Positions 9,401-19,404 of a stretch of 64,000 nt of DNA are shown here, piece after piece. Position numbers and translations under genes: made by a program. This DNA comes from Aliikangiella sp. G2MR2-5 (lineage in GTDB: Bacteria; Pseudomonadota; Gammaproteobacteria; Enterobacterales; Kangiellaceae). The notes under the pieces were generated by a model. It saw only the letters and a list, made by a program, of their open reading frames with translations, searched no databases and was not told the origin of the DNA. The stretch spans positions 124,001 to 188,000 of the forward strand of contig NZ_JADPQF010000004.1 of NCBI RefSeq assembly GCF_015687155.1. The letters are read 5' to 3'. Each line of letters begins with the position of its first letter. Position 1 is the stretch's first letter.

Positions 9401-10171
9401 TTAAAGTTCATTTTTCATTTGGTATAGGTGGCTTTTCAGGGCTCTAAACAATATCCCTCGATCTTCACCGGCAACAAATGCATTAACCTGTTGCTGGCGC
9501 CAGTAAGTAAGTTGTCCTTCTGTTCGGGGAATAGCGCAAAAAGGAATTTCATATCTAGAACATTTTTCAGCAATGCTTTTAATAGCCTGCTGAACCTGCG
9601 GATGCTGTATCTGCGATTGGTGCCCTAGTGAAAACGAAAGATCCATGGCTCCTTCAAGAATCATGTCGATCCCCGCTACTGATAAAATCTCATCAAGATT
9701 TTCAACGCCAACCTTTGACTCGATCATTAAAACCAGCATGATTTCCTGGTCAGCTGATCGTGTATATTCGTTCAACGACAAATAACCAAAACCGGTGTTT
9801 CTTCCACCGGTAATACCTCGGGTTCCATGAGGAGCATAACGACAGGCTTTGCATGCAAGCTCTGTCTGCGCTGCATTTTCGACTCTTGGAATAACAATGC
9901 CTTGGGCACCGGCGTCTAAAGCTCGTTGAATAAAAAATGGGGTTGCAGCTGGAACTCTGACAAAAGGAGTGATACCGGCACATTCTGCTGCTCGAATTGA
10001 GTGTTCTAGTTCAACTGCATCACGTAAAAGGTGCTCTTGATCGAGAATTATAAAATCGTATCCCGCGTACCCAGTCATTTCGACGATCAAGGGTAACGGC
10101 GTAGAGTTAAGCATGCCAAACACCACTTCTTTGTTTAGCAGCTTTTTCTTTATTACATTTTTCTTTAACAC
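9401..10171 (-). CDS. HpcH/HpaI aldolase-family enzyme, candidate SbnG-like citrate synthase
   Basis: This is a 256-residue class II metal-dependent aldolase of the HpcH/HpaI family. Visible family residues are H47 in LDQEH, R72 in FVRVP, the metal ligands E151 (LMIESKVG) and D177 (GAMDLSF), and GAQGIVIPRV near 88. In the staphyloferrin B locus the related enzyme SbnG acts as a citrate synthase, making the citrate that NIS synthetases use. A homologue heading a citrate-siderophore operon most likely plays the same role, giving citrate independently of the TCA cycle. It starts at GTG 10171 with only a weak AGAGAG upstream, and is first in the minus-strand operon, directly behind the Fur box. 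A catabolic 2-keto-3-deoxy acid aldolase role is the alternative; nothing nearby supports it. Confidence 0.8.
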   Translation of the reverse strand: MLKKNVIKKKLLNKEVVFGMLNSTPLPLIVEMTGYAGYDFIILDQEHLLRDAVELEHSIRAAECAGITPFVRVPAATPFFIQRALDAGAQGIVIPRVENAAQTELACKACRYAPHGTRGITGGRNTGFGYLSLNEYTRSADQEIMLVLMIESKVGVENLDEILSVAGIDMILEGAMDLSFSLGHQSQIQHPQVQQAIKSIAEKCSRYEIPFCAIPRTEGQLTYWRQQQVNAFVAGEDRGILFRALKSHLYQMKNEL

Positions 10172-10255
10172 GAATCGCTCTCTATGCGTTGCTATGGATA
10201 TCTCTCTTCTGCTAAGAAAAGCTTATCCATCGAATAACTTCGCCGGATCCTAAAT

Positions 10256-10274
10256 GATAATGATTCGCATTACA
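10256..10274. promoter_or_regulatory. Probable Fur box in divergent siderophore promoter
   Basis: GATAATGATTCGCATTACA matches the 19-bp consensus GATAATGATAATCATTATC at 14 positions, with the left half-site GATAATGAT perfect. It lies 85 bases upstream of the aldolase start and 72 bases upstream of the PepSY gene, so one site could repress both directions when iron is sufficient. Confidence 0.75.
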
Positions 10275-10345
10275 ATTCTTATTTAGTTATAATCCTGTTT
10301 AATCTCATACTTCTTTTTTAATGATTTCACAAAACAGCTAACAAA

Positions 10346-11431
10346 ATGAATAGTCGTTCGTTACACCGCTGGCTAGGTTTGACAGTTGGTCTGGTATTTA
10401 GCCTGGTCTGCCTTTCCGGTAGTTTGTTGCTACACAAGTCCAGCCTGTTCCCTTTGATTTATCCAGATTTGGAGGTCGGGATAGTTAGCAAACAAACACA
10501 AGTAAAACTCGATATTTCCACAGTCAAGCGACTGATATCAACTCAAACAGAAAAACCGCTGGCTGTTGTTTTGCCAAAGCAGGATTGGCCGTTTTATACT
10601 CTGGCGTATAACAAAACTCGTAAATCCTACTATTCTTTACAGGGAGACTTCTTGCTTTCGATTGACAGCAAGTCGAATGTTTTTGCCTGGCTGTTAGACC
10701 TGCACCAAAACCTCCTTTTAGGTGACAGAGGTAAAAATATGAATGCCTGGGTCCAGTTTGTTTCACTATGTCTATTAATAACCGGCTTGGCTATCTGGTG
10801 GCCACGCAACAACCTTTTCAGAAATTTATCTATCAAAAAAACAACCAGCAAGAGGTTGCTTTACTATCAAATTCATCGATCTGCTGGAGTTTTAGCTATG
10901 CCGGTGTTTTTGCTGATGATAACAAGCGGTATCGCGCTAATTTATTACCCACAAACTCAACAGCTGCTCTCCAGGTGGTTTGATAAAGAACAGGAGACAC
11001 ATTCTATTAATTACGAAATTCCAAGTGACCTGGAAGCAATCTTCAAAGATGTGTCTGGTATTTGGTCAGACATTCAATGGACTGCAATCTATCTCCCCGG
11101 GAATAATCAAATTGGCTGGCGACTAAGAGGCAGATTCGAACAGGAATGGCACCCAAACGGACGCTCGTTTATAACAGTAGTTTCTGGTAAAGGTCAAAAG
11201 CTTGTTATCGACGATGCTAGAAGGTCCGGAGCAGGCCGGTCACTCGCGCAAAGGCTCTATCCAATACATAGCGCAGCAATTGGTGGCGAGGGATATAAAT
11301 GGCTATTAACTCTGGTAGGAGTAACTCCAATAATTTTATGGTTAAGCGGGATATATCTTTATGGTTTTCGACTTAGAAATAAGTCAAAGCGGGTTCCAGG
11401 AGAGAACCATTTAATAAATCAAATGACTTAG
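10346..11431 (+). CDS. PepSY-associated transmembrane protein, candidate siderophore-iron reductase
   Basis: This is a 361-residue inner-membrane protein of the PepSY_TM family. It has four clear membrane helices: residues about 10-30, 130-152, 182-205 and 322-343. A periplasmic region lies between the last two. Histidines near helix ends (H7 in SLHRWLGL, the LDLHQNLLLG histidine, YQIHRSAG, and YPIHSAAIGGEGY) fit the haem-binding pattern known for FoxB/PiuB-type proteins, which help release iron from imported siderophores. It is transcribed divergently from the siderophore operon with a shared Fur box and no other gene behind it, so iron-repressed expression and a role in ferric-siderophore reduction are inferred. 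The family is weakly conserved and the electron donor is unknown. Confidence 0.8.
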   Translation: MNSRSLHRWLGLTVGLVFSLVCLSGSLLLHKSSLFPLIYPDLEVGIVSKQTQVKLDISTVKRLISTQTEKPLAVVLPKQDWPFYTLAYNKTRKSYYSLQGDFLLSIDSKSNVFAWLLDLHQNLLLGDRGKNMNAWVQFVSLCLLITGLAIWWPRNNLFRNLSIKKTTSKRLLYYQIHRSAGVLAMPVFLLMITSGIALIYYPQTQQLLSRWFDKEQETHSINYEIPSDLEAIFKDVSGIWSDIQWTAIYLPGNNQIGWRLRGRFEQEWHPNGRSFITVVSGKGQKLVIDDARRSGAGRSLAQRLYPIHSAAIGGEGYKWLLTLVGVTPIILWLSGIYLYGFRLRNKSKRVPGENHLINQMT

Positions 11432-11580
11432 ATTTATCCACCAATTGTATAGTAAATACTCACCAACTAAAAATCAGCTAGACAATAGCTGTAGAACGGA
11501 AAACAGTAGGAGTGAAAAAATTGGCTTGGTTTAAGTGACGTTTAAAATAGAAAGGAAGTGTTTGAGCAGGATATATGAAA

Positions 11581-11610
11581 TAAAAAACTCCCCGCCTGTT
11601 AAGCGGGGAG
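11581..11610 (-). terminator. Intrinsic terminator of gyrB
   Basis: On the minus strand, CTCCCCGC and GCGGGGAG form a perfect 8-bp GC-rich stem with a 7-base loop, followed by TTTTTT. It begins 10 bases past the gyrB stop codon. Confidence 0.92.
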
Positions 11611-11620
11611 CTATAAATAT

Positions 11621-14083
<2,463 letters not shown>

Positions 14084-14122
14084 TTATTTCTAGCATCTTA
14101 TCCAACGCTGAAATCAATGGTG

Positions 14123-15226
14123 TTAACTAAAGCTCAATTCATTTATCTGCTTGATATCACCATGTTCCACGTGAAACATATGCGGCCTATTATACCCTTT
14201 TTCTAGCCACTTGAGCGAATCTAGTTGCAAGCTAGTGAGTATAATTTGTGTGTTTTCTTGTGCCATTAATGCTTGCAATAGTACCCGCTGATTGTCACTA
14301 TCCAGCTCTGACGTAAAGTCATCGATAAGGAACAAGCTTTCTTTATTCGTCTTTTCCTTAAGCAGCTGAGTTTGAGCAAGAAATAGCGCGTTAATAAGTA
14401 GCTTCTTCTGCCCCCTTGATAGCTTATCTTTTGCCAGTAGCGAACCCAATTTTATTTTTATATCTGCTTTGTGTGGACCATATTGAGTGAATCCCTTAAA
14501 CGCATCGGACTCTCTAGTAGCAACAATCTTGTCTTCTATGGTATCGGTAAATCCTGCATAGTAGCTGATTTTGATATCATCAAAAATATTTACCTCCAGT
14601 TTATTCAATACGCTTTCGAGCGACTCAACTAGCATAGAGCACATCTTAGCTCTTTGACTATTGACCTCATTAGCAGCCTCTAAAAACTGGGTATCCCAGG
14701 ATAATAGCTCCGTTGTAACTTTGCCCTGACAGCTACGCAGCAACGCGTTTCTTTGTTTGAGTATCTGTGTGTACTTCTTCCAGGCGTTTAAATAGCTATG
14801 TTCCACGTGGAACAATATCCAGTCTATAAACTTTCTTCTTTCTGACGGACCAGAATCTATTAAATGGTAGGATTCAGGACAGATTACTTGGGTAGGATAA
14901 ATACTGGCCAATTTAGACAAACTAGTGATATTTTCGCCGTTAATTCGAATCCTGTTCTTTTTTTCACTGTTTTCGTGCTGCAGACCTAGTTTTACATTAG
15001 TACTAGTTTTGGCAAAAAGAATGAATTTATTCAGCTCATTACCGGTAACAATATTGAGCTTACTAGTCCTAAAAGAACGTCCAGAAGTAATCAAACTAAT
15101 GGCCTCTAGTAAACTTGATTTTCCAGCGCCATTTTTTCCATAAATAATATTCAGCCTTTGATCAAACTCAATAGAGAAGTCCGCAAGATTACGAACCCCC
15201 TTCCCTTCTATGGCTTGAAGATACAT
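14123..15226 (-). CDS. recF: DNA replication and repair protein RecF
   Basis: This is an SMC-like ATPase of 367 residues that helps load RecA at gaps with RecO and RecR. Walker A is GKNGAGKSS (residues 34-42). The ABC signature region is LSRGQKKLLINA, and Walker B is FLIDDFTSELD. It starts at ATG 15226 with a poor ribosome-binding site, 26 bases after dnaN, so expression probably depends on the upstream message. Two parS-type palindromes are embedded in its coding sequence, both encoding FHVEH, near the middle and near the C-terminus. Confidence 0.98.
   Translation of the reverse strand: MYLQAIEGKGVRNLADFSIEFDQRLNIIYGKNGAGKSSLLEAISLITSGRSFRTSKLNIVTGNELNKFILFAKTSTNVKLGLQHENSEKKNRIRINGENITSLSKLASIYPTQVICPESYHLIDSGPSERRKFIDWILFHVEHSYLNAWKKYTQILKQRNALLRSCQGKVTTELLSWDTQFLEAANEVNSQRAKMCSMLVESLESVLNKLEVNIFDDIKISYYAGFTDTIEDKIVATRESDAFKGFTQYGPHKADIKIKLGSLLAKDKLSRGQKKLLINALFLAQTQLLKEKTNKESLFLIDDFTSELDSDNQRVLLQALMAQENTQIILTSLQLDSLKWLEKGYNRPHMFHVEHGDIKQINELSFS
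14163..14178. promoter_or_regulatory. parS centromere-like site
   Basis: TGTTCCACGTGAAACA is identical to the 16-bp parS sequence known from Bacillus subtilis and fits the wide bacterial consensus. It lies in the recF coding region about 3.9 kb from the oriC centre, with parAB also nearby, so it should be a ParB nucleation site. Confidence 0.93.
14799..14814. promoter_or_regulatory. Second parS-type site
   Basis: TGTTCCACGTGGAACA is a perfect palindrome with the GTTCCACGTGGAAC core used by Pseudomonas parS sites. It is 636 bases from the first site in recF. Both sites fall in an FHVEH codon stretch of RecF. Confidence 0.88.
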
Positions 15227-15252
15227 CGATTAAAGTCTTTATTAGCAGCTTT

Positions 15253-16359
15253 CTATAATCGCATCGGCATGACGACATATAAACTGTCGCTTGATTCTGC
15301 ATTTTCAATTAACACGCTACTGTTTGAATCACCAAGATTAAATCGTACGTTATCGGACTTAATCGCATTTATTGCATCCAACAAGTAACCAACATTGAAC
15401 CCAATTTCCAACTCTTCATCCGTATAATCAACATCTAGCTCGATCTCAGCTTCTTCTTGTTCCGGATTGTTCGCATGTATTGCCAGTAGATTTTGCGACA
15501 AATTAAGCCTTACACCTCTGAACTTTTCATTACACAAAATAGATGCTCTGGTGAAAGCTTCTTTTAAATTCGATTTTTCAGCTACCATTAATCTTTGGGC
15601 ATTTCTTGGTAGTACTTTGTCATAGTCCGGAAAGCGCCCATCTATTAGCTTTGAGATAAAAACAAAATCACCCTGAGTGATTTTAATATGGTTGCTACTT
15701 AACTCCACGATACAAACTTGATCTGGCGCAGATAATAGCTTACCAGCTTCCAATATACCCTTTCTAGGAATAATTGCTTGCACGAGCTCTTCAGTAACCG
15801 ATTGATTTAATTGAACTTTAGACAACGCTAAGCGGTGGCCGTCTGTAGCAACTGAAACTAGTTTGTCTCCATTAACCTCTAGCAACATACCATTCAGGTA
15901 ATAGCGTACATCTTGATGGGCCATGGCAAACTGAGTCTTATCAAATAATGACTTTAGCTGTCCGGCTTCGATTTCGAATTTTTGGTTAAACACCGCTTCT
16001 TCTATATTCGGAAATTCTTGCGCCGATATTGTTGATAATGAAAATCGACTTTTTCCTGAAGACAGCTTTATCTTGCCCTCATCCTGCGCAAAATTAATCA
16101 GCTCGTTATCTGACAAAGATTTGCATATTTCCAATAACTTTCTGGCAGGTACGGTAATGTCGCCTTCAACGTATTCACCTTCAAGCTTAATCTTTGCACT
16201 CATTTCAATTTCTAGATCAGTTGCCGTAATAGACAACAAACCCTCTTCTATTTTAATTAGTACATTGGCTAAAACCGGCAACGTCTGGCGCTTCTCGACG
16301 GCTCCCGAAACTAATTGTAGAGGGACCAACAGATCTTCTTTTCCTACAGAAAATCGCAT
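15253..16359 (-). CDS. dnaN: DNA polymerase III beta sliding clamp
   Basis: This is the ring-shaped processivity clamp of DNA polymerase III, 368 residues long with three clamp repeats. I chose ATG 16359, which has AAGGAG six bases upstream and gives MRFSVGKEDLL, matching the usual DnaN N-terminus; the in-frame start at 16380 would abut the dnaA stop and adds seven unlikely residues. The conserved TLPVLANVLI block is near residue 29, and the C-terminus ends VVMPMRL, the hydrophobic-pocket tail typical of the family. It is co-transcribed with dnaA upstream (20-base gap) and recF downstream. Confidence 0.98.
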   Translation of the reverse strand: MRFSVGKEDLLVPLQLVSGAVEKRQTLPVLANVLIKIEEGLLSITATDLEIEMSAKIKLEGEYVEGDITVPARKLLEICKSLSDNELINFAQDEGKIKLSSGKSRFSLSTISAQEFPNIEEAVFNQKFEIEAGQLKSLFDKTQFAMAHQDVRYYLNGMLLEVNGDKLVSVATDGHRLALSKVQLNQSVTEELVQAIIPRKGILEAGKLLSAPDQVCIVELSSNHIKITQGDFVFISKLIDGRFPDYDKVLPRNAQRLMVAEKSNLKEAFTRASILCNEKFRGVRLNLSQNLLAIHANNPEQEEAEIELDVDYTDEELEIGFNVGYLLDAINAIKSDNVRFNLGDSNSSVLIENAESSDSLYVVMPMRL

Positions 16360-16379
16360 TATTAACTCCTTTTTCTCCA

Positions 16380-17756
16380 CTAACTGGAAAGGGTTCTCAT
16401 TAAATTTGTGTAATCTTCTTTTATATCCTGAGATTCTTCTTTGAGTGATTTAACCTTCCTACAAGCATGAAGTACTGTAGTATGATCCTTTCCACCAAAT
16501 GCCTCTCCTATCTCAGGCAAACTATGGTTAGTTAGCTCTTTAGCTAACGACATTGCTAATTGTCTAGGCCTTGCGATTGAACGATTTCTTCTTTTAGACA
16601 ATAAATCAGAAACTTTGATCTTATAGTATTCAGCGACAGTCTTCTGAATGTTTTCGATACTGACTTGCTTGTCCTGGGCAGCAATTAAATCGCGTAATGC
16701 ATCCTTTACAAAATCTACGGTAATCTCTTTGCCGGTAAACTGAGCATTCGCTATAACTCTCTTTAGTGCCCCTTCTAACTCTCTAACGTTTGACCGAATT
16801 CTTTTCGCTATGAAAAATGCGACTTCATGTGGCAAATTAATGTTTGATTCTTCGGCCTTTGATATCAATATCGCCACTCTGGTTTCGAGTTCTGGCGGAT
16901 CTATCGATACGGTCAAGCCCCAACCAAAACGAGACTTCAATCGCTCTTCTACACCGTCTATTTCTCGAGGATAGCGATCACAAGTTAATATAACCTGTTG
17001 ATTTCCCTCAAGTAATGCGTTGAATGTATGAAAAAACTCTTCTTGCGATCGCTCTTTATTGGCAAAAAACTGAATATCATCTATAAACAACGCATCGACT
17101 GAACGATAAAACTTCTTAAACTTTTCAATCGTATTGGTTTGTAATGCTTTAACCATATCAGCTACAAACCTTTCTGAATGGAGGTAAATAACCCGTCCAT
17201 CAGGCTTATTCTTTAGAATTTCGTTTCCGACGGCTTGCATAAGGTGTGTCTTACCTAAACCCACTCCACCATAAATAAACAGAGGATTATAGGCATTACC
17301 AGGATTTTGCGAAACCTGCTTTGCAGCCGCCATTGCCAGTTGATTACTTTTACCTTGAACGAAGCTCTCAAAGGTAAAATTCGCGTTTAAATTACCACGT
17401 CTGTTTTCCTCTTGCTTCTTCGGAGTAGACATCCTTCGGGCGTCTTCTACTGGCTTGTTTGGTTTCGATATATCTTTTCTCTGAGGGCGTATTGAGCTGA
17501 GCGCGCTTTTTTGCTCATATAGTCCATTACTAGAAACAATATCAAACTTGATCTCTACCGGATCATCTTCACTATGTTCCAGTATTTCCCTGATTCTTGG
17601 TAAATATTTTTCCCTTACCCAGTCAAGTACGAATCGATTCGGCGCTTGCAGAAACAGCTTGTTAGGTGCCTCAGTTACTTTTAACGGGCGGATCCAAGTA
17701 CTAAACTCAGTTGGCGGGAGTTCATCTTGTAGATATCTTTGACATTTACTCCACAT
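16380..17756 (-). CDS. dnaA: Chromosomal replication initiator DnaA
   Basis: This is the AAA+ initiator that binds DnaA boxes and opens oriC. It has 458 residues: domain I ([17 protein letters not shown]), a basic variable linker, the AAA+ domain with Walker [10 protein letters not shown] and Walker B LFIDDIQF, and the C-terminal DNA-binding domain with [13 protein letters not shown]. It starts at ATG 17756 with AAGGGA upstream; the N-terminus is a few residues shorter than E. coli DnaA, and no better start is visible. It is first of the leftward dnaA-dnaN-recF-gyrB set, beside the oriC region that probably also contains its promoter. Confidence 0.99.
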   Translation of the reverse strand: MWSKCQRYLQDELPPTEFSTWIRPLKVTEAPNKLFLQAPNRFVLDWVREKYLPRIREILEHSEDDPVEIKFDIVSSNGLYEQKSALSSIRPQRKDISKPNKPVEDARRMSTPKKQEENRRGNLNANFTFESFVQGKSNQLAMAAAKQVSQNPGNAYNPLFIYGGVGLGKTHLMQAVGNEILKNKPDGRVIYLHSERFVADMVKALQTNTIEKFKKFYRSVDALFIDDIQFFANKERSQEEFFHTFNALLEGNQQVILTCDRYPREIDGVEERLKSRFGWGLTVSIDPPELETRVAILISKAEESNINLPHEVAFFIAKRIRSNVRELEGALKRVIANAQFTGKEITVDFVKDALRDLIAAQDKQVSIENIQKTVAEYYKIKVSDLLSKRRNRSIARPRQLAMSLAKELTNHSLPEIGEAFGGKDHTTVLHACRKVKSLKEESQDIKEDYTNLMRTLSS

Positions 17757-18136
17757 GAGCGAGTAGCGTCCCTTAAGCTGAAGGTGGATTTATTAGTTTT
17801 ATTAACTTTTCGATCAGAAAATGATCGATTGTGAATAGAGTTATGAAGTTTAGATCGATTATTAAAAATGATCCACAGATTTTATTAAAGAATTTTAATT
17901 TTGATCAATTTGGATCTTGGTGATGATCGTAGAATTATTGTTCAAATTTTACATCTTATTACCCTAATTAAGCCTACAATTGTGAATTATTTGTACAAAA
18001 GTTTGTTAGTTACTTCAATATTCGAAAAAATGATCTTTTTTTACAATTTTGATCATAGTTAGATCACTTGTTATTGGGTTGTAGATCACAAAGTTATCAT
18101 TACTATATCCTATTGTTTTACAATAGTAAAAAGTGG

Positions 18137-18145
18137 TTATCCACA
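18137..18145 (+). promoter_or_regulatory. DnaA box (perfect)
   Basis: TTATCCACA is the exact high-affinity DnaA box, within the GATC-rich origin. Confidence 0.9.
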
Positions 18146-18326
18146 AATAATCGCTGATCTAATAATAGATCTTAATAAGATCTTTTTCTTTTATTAATTA
18201 TTATAAGCGGTGGATAAGCTTTTGATCGCTTCTAGCCTGAAAGAGTTAATCTTTTCGTCCCTATATCTTGAAAATGTAAAATTGCGATCAAAAATCAATA
18301 ATTTGCTAAAAAACTGATCTTTTTTT

Positions 18327-18335
18327 TTATCCACA
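18327..18335 (+). promoter_or_regulatory. DnaA box (perfect)
   Basis: TTATCCACA has the same orientation as the box at 18137 and follows a run of T residues that may belong to the unwinding element. Confidence 0.9.
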
Positions 18336-18479
18336 AAACTGTATAGATTTTGGCTAGTGATCGCATATTTAGTGATCAAAATTAGATCATTTCCCAATAT
18401 ATGGTAGTTAAAAACGATCAAAATTTGATCGTATTATTACCCAATCTAACTGAAGGATAAAAAGTAACCAGAAAAGTCA

Positions 18480-18508
18480 TTGACACTCCTGGGTCTATGC
18501 AATAGAAT
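18480..18508 (+). promoter_or_regulatory. Sigma-70 promoter of rpmH operon
   Basis: TTGACA, a 17-base spacer and TAGAAT give a near-consensus promoter ending 74 bases before rpmH, as expected for this highly expressed gene. Confidence 0.88.
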
Positions 18509-18582
18509 TTGCGCCCCTTTGATGCAGGTCTCCCTTTGTGGAAACCTTGATTAAACAACTTTGATAATTAACGGATAGTCTG

Positions 18583-18717
18583 ATGAAACGTACATTTCAG
18601 CCTAGCAACTTAAAGCGTAAACGCCGTCACGGTTTCCGTGCTCGCATGGCAACAAAAAATGGTCGTTTAGTTATTAATCGACGTCGAGCGAAAGGTCGTA
18701 AAAGACTAAGCGCTTAA
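18583..18717 (+). CDS. rpmH: 50S ribosomal protein L34
   Basis: This is a 44-residue, strongly basic large-subunit ribosomal protein. The sequence begins [20 protein letters not shown] and ends GRKRLSA, an almost complete match to the bacterial L34 family. It is the first gene rightwards of oriC, behind a near-consensus promoter, and is followed 76 bases later by rnpA. This gene order is conserved throughout bacteria. Confidence 0.99.
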   Translation: MKRTFQPSNLKRKRRHGFRARMATKNGRLVINRRRAKGRKRLSA

Positions 18718-18793
18718 TCGCTTGATTGTGATTAATCTTCTTTAGCAAGATTACAGCAGCTCTTGTTGAAAGCACTCTAACTTAGAGATCAGG

Positions 18794-19159
18794 ATGGAAC
18801 CAACTTCCTTTAGTTTTCAGCGAGAGCTTCGTCTTTTAAAGTCGAGTGATTATAGTCGAGTATTCGACAAAGCTTTCAAGGTTCATAACCGAGCCTTTAC
18901 TTTGCTAGCCAGAAAAAACAAGCTAGATCATCCTAGACTCGGGTTGGTTATTGCCAAGAAAAACCTGAAGTTTGCCTTTCAACGTAACTATACTAAGCGC
19001 ATACTCCGTGAAGGTTTCCGTTTGGGCCAGCACCAACTTGGAAGTTACGATATCGTTATTCTCACACGCCGAGATATTGCTGTATTACCTAAAACAGATA
19101 TAATCCGTCTTCGAGACGAACTTTTCGACAGATTCCGCAAAAAATGCAGAAAATTCTAA
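18794..19159 (+). CDS. rnpA: Ribonuclease P protein component
   Basis: This is the 121-residue basic protein subunit of RNase P, which with the M1 RNA removes the 5' leader of tRNA precursors. The family signature is present as [14 protein letters not shown] (residues 60-73), the RNR-type RNA-binding helix, after [10 protein letters not shown]. The start is ATG 18794, with AGGA shortly upstream. The 3' end overlaps yidD by 16 bases, a common arrangement that couples the two. Confidence 0.97.
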   Translation: MEPTSFSFQRELRLLKSSDYSRVFDKAFKVHNRAFTLLARKNKLDHPRLGLVIAKKNLKFAFQRNYTKRILREGFRLGQHQLGSYDIVILTRRDIAVLPKTDIIRLRDELFDRFRKKCRKF

Positions 19160-19383
19160 TTGCATTAATACGTTTCTATCAGAAAACGCTAAGTTTATTG
19201 ATTGGCGGAGATTGTCGTTTTTATCCAACTTGCTCTCAATATTCAATAGAAGCCATAGAACAACATGGTAGTTTAAAGGGCAGTTGGTTGATGATTAGGC
19301 GAATAAGTCGCTGTCATCCTTTAAATCCCGGTGGAATTGATAAGGTTCCACCAGTGAATCATCAATGCCAGCACAAGCATTGA
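19144..19383 (+). CDS. yidD: Membrane protein insertion efficiency factor YidD
   Basis: This is a small 79-residue membrane-associated protein that helps YidC-dependent insertion. The family features are visible: an amphipathic N-terminus ([13 protein letters not shown]), [11 protein letters not shown] with two of the conserved cysteines, and [14 protein letters not shown] with the third. It overlaps the end of rnpA by 16 bases and lies 21 bases before yidC. Confidence 0.97.
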   Translation: MQKILIALIRFYQKTLSLLIGGDCRFYPTCSQYSIEAIEQHGSLKGSWLMIRRISRCHPLNPGGIDKVPPVNHQCQHKH

Positions 19384-19404
19384 GAAAATAAGAGAATTTA
19401 TTCA

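Larger units (their letters stand above)
17757..18582. other. Replication origin oriC (dnaA-rpmH intergenic region)
   Basis: This 826-base, very AT-rich gap lies between divergent dnaA and rpmH. I counted 22 GATC sites between about 17811 and 18430, against roughly three expected by chance. DnaA boxes are TTATCCACA at 18137-18145 and 18327-18335, one-mismatch forms TGATCCACA at 17869-17877 and TTATCCACC on the minus strand at 18209-18217, and weaker minus-strand matches at 17830-17838 and 17981-17989. Long T/A runs around 18028-18050 and 18321-18330 are candidate unwinding stretches. The GATC density implies Dam/SeqA-type control of initiation. The rpmH promoter sits at the right end. Confidence 0.9.

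Noticed and set aside
18194-18421. Minus-strand open frame of 75 codons in oriC
   Set aside because: It lies across the DnaA boxes and GATC cluster, has no ribosome-binding site, and its translation looks like AT-rich noise.
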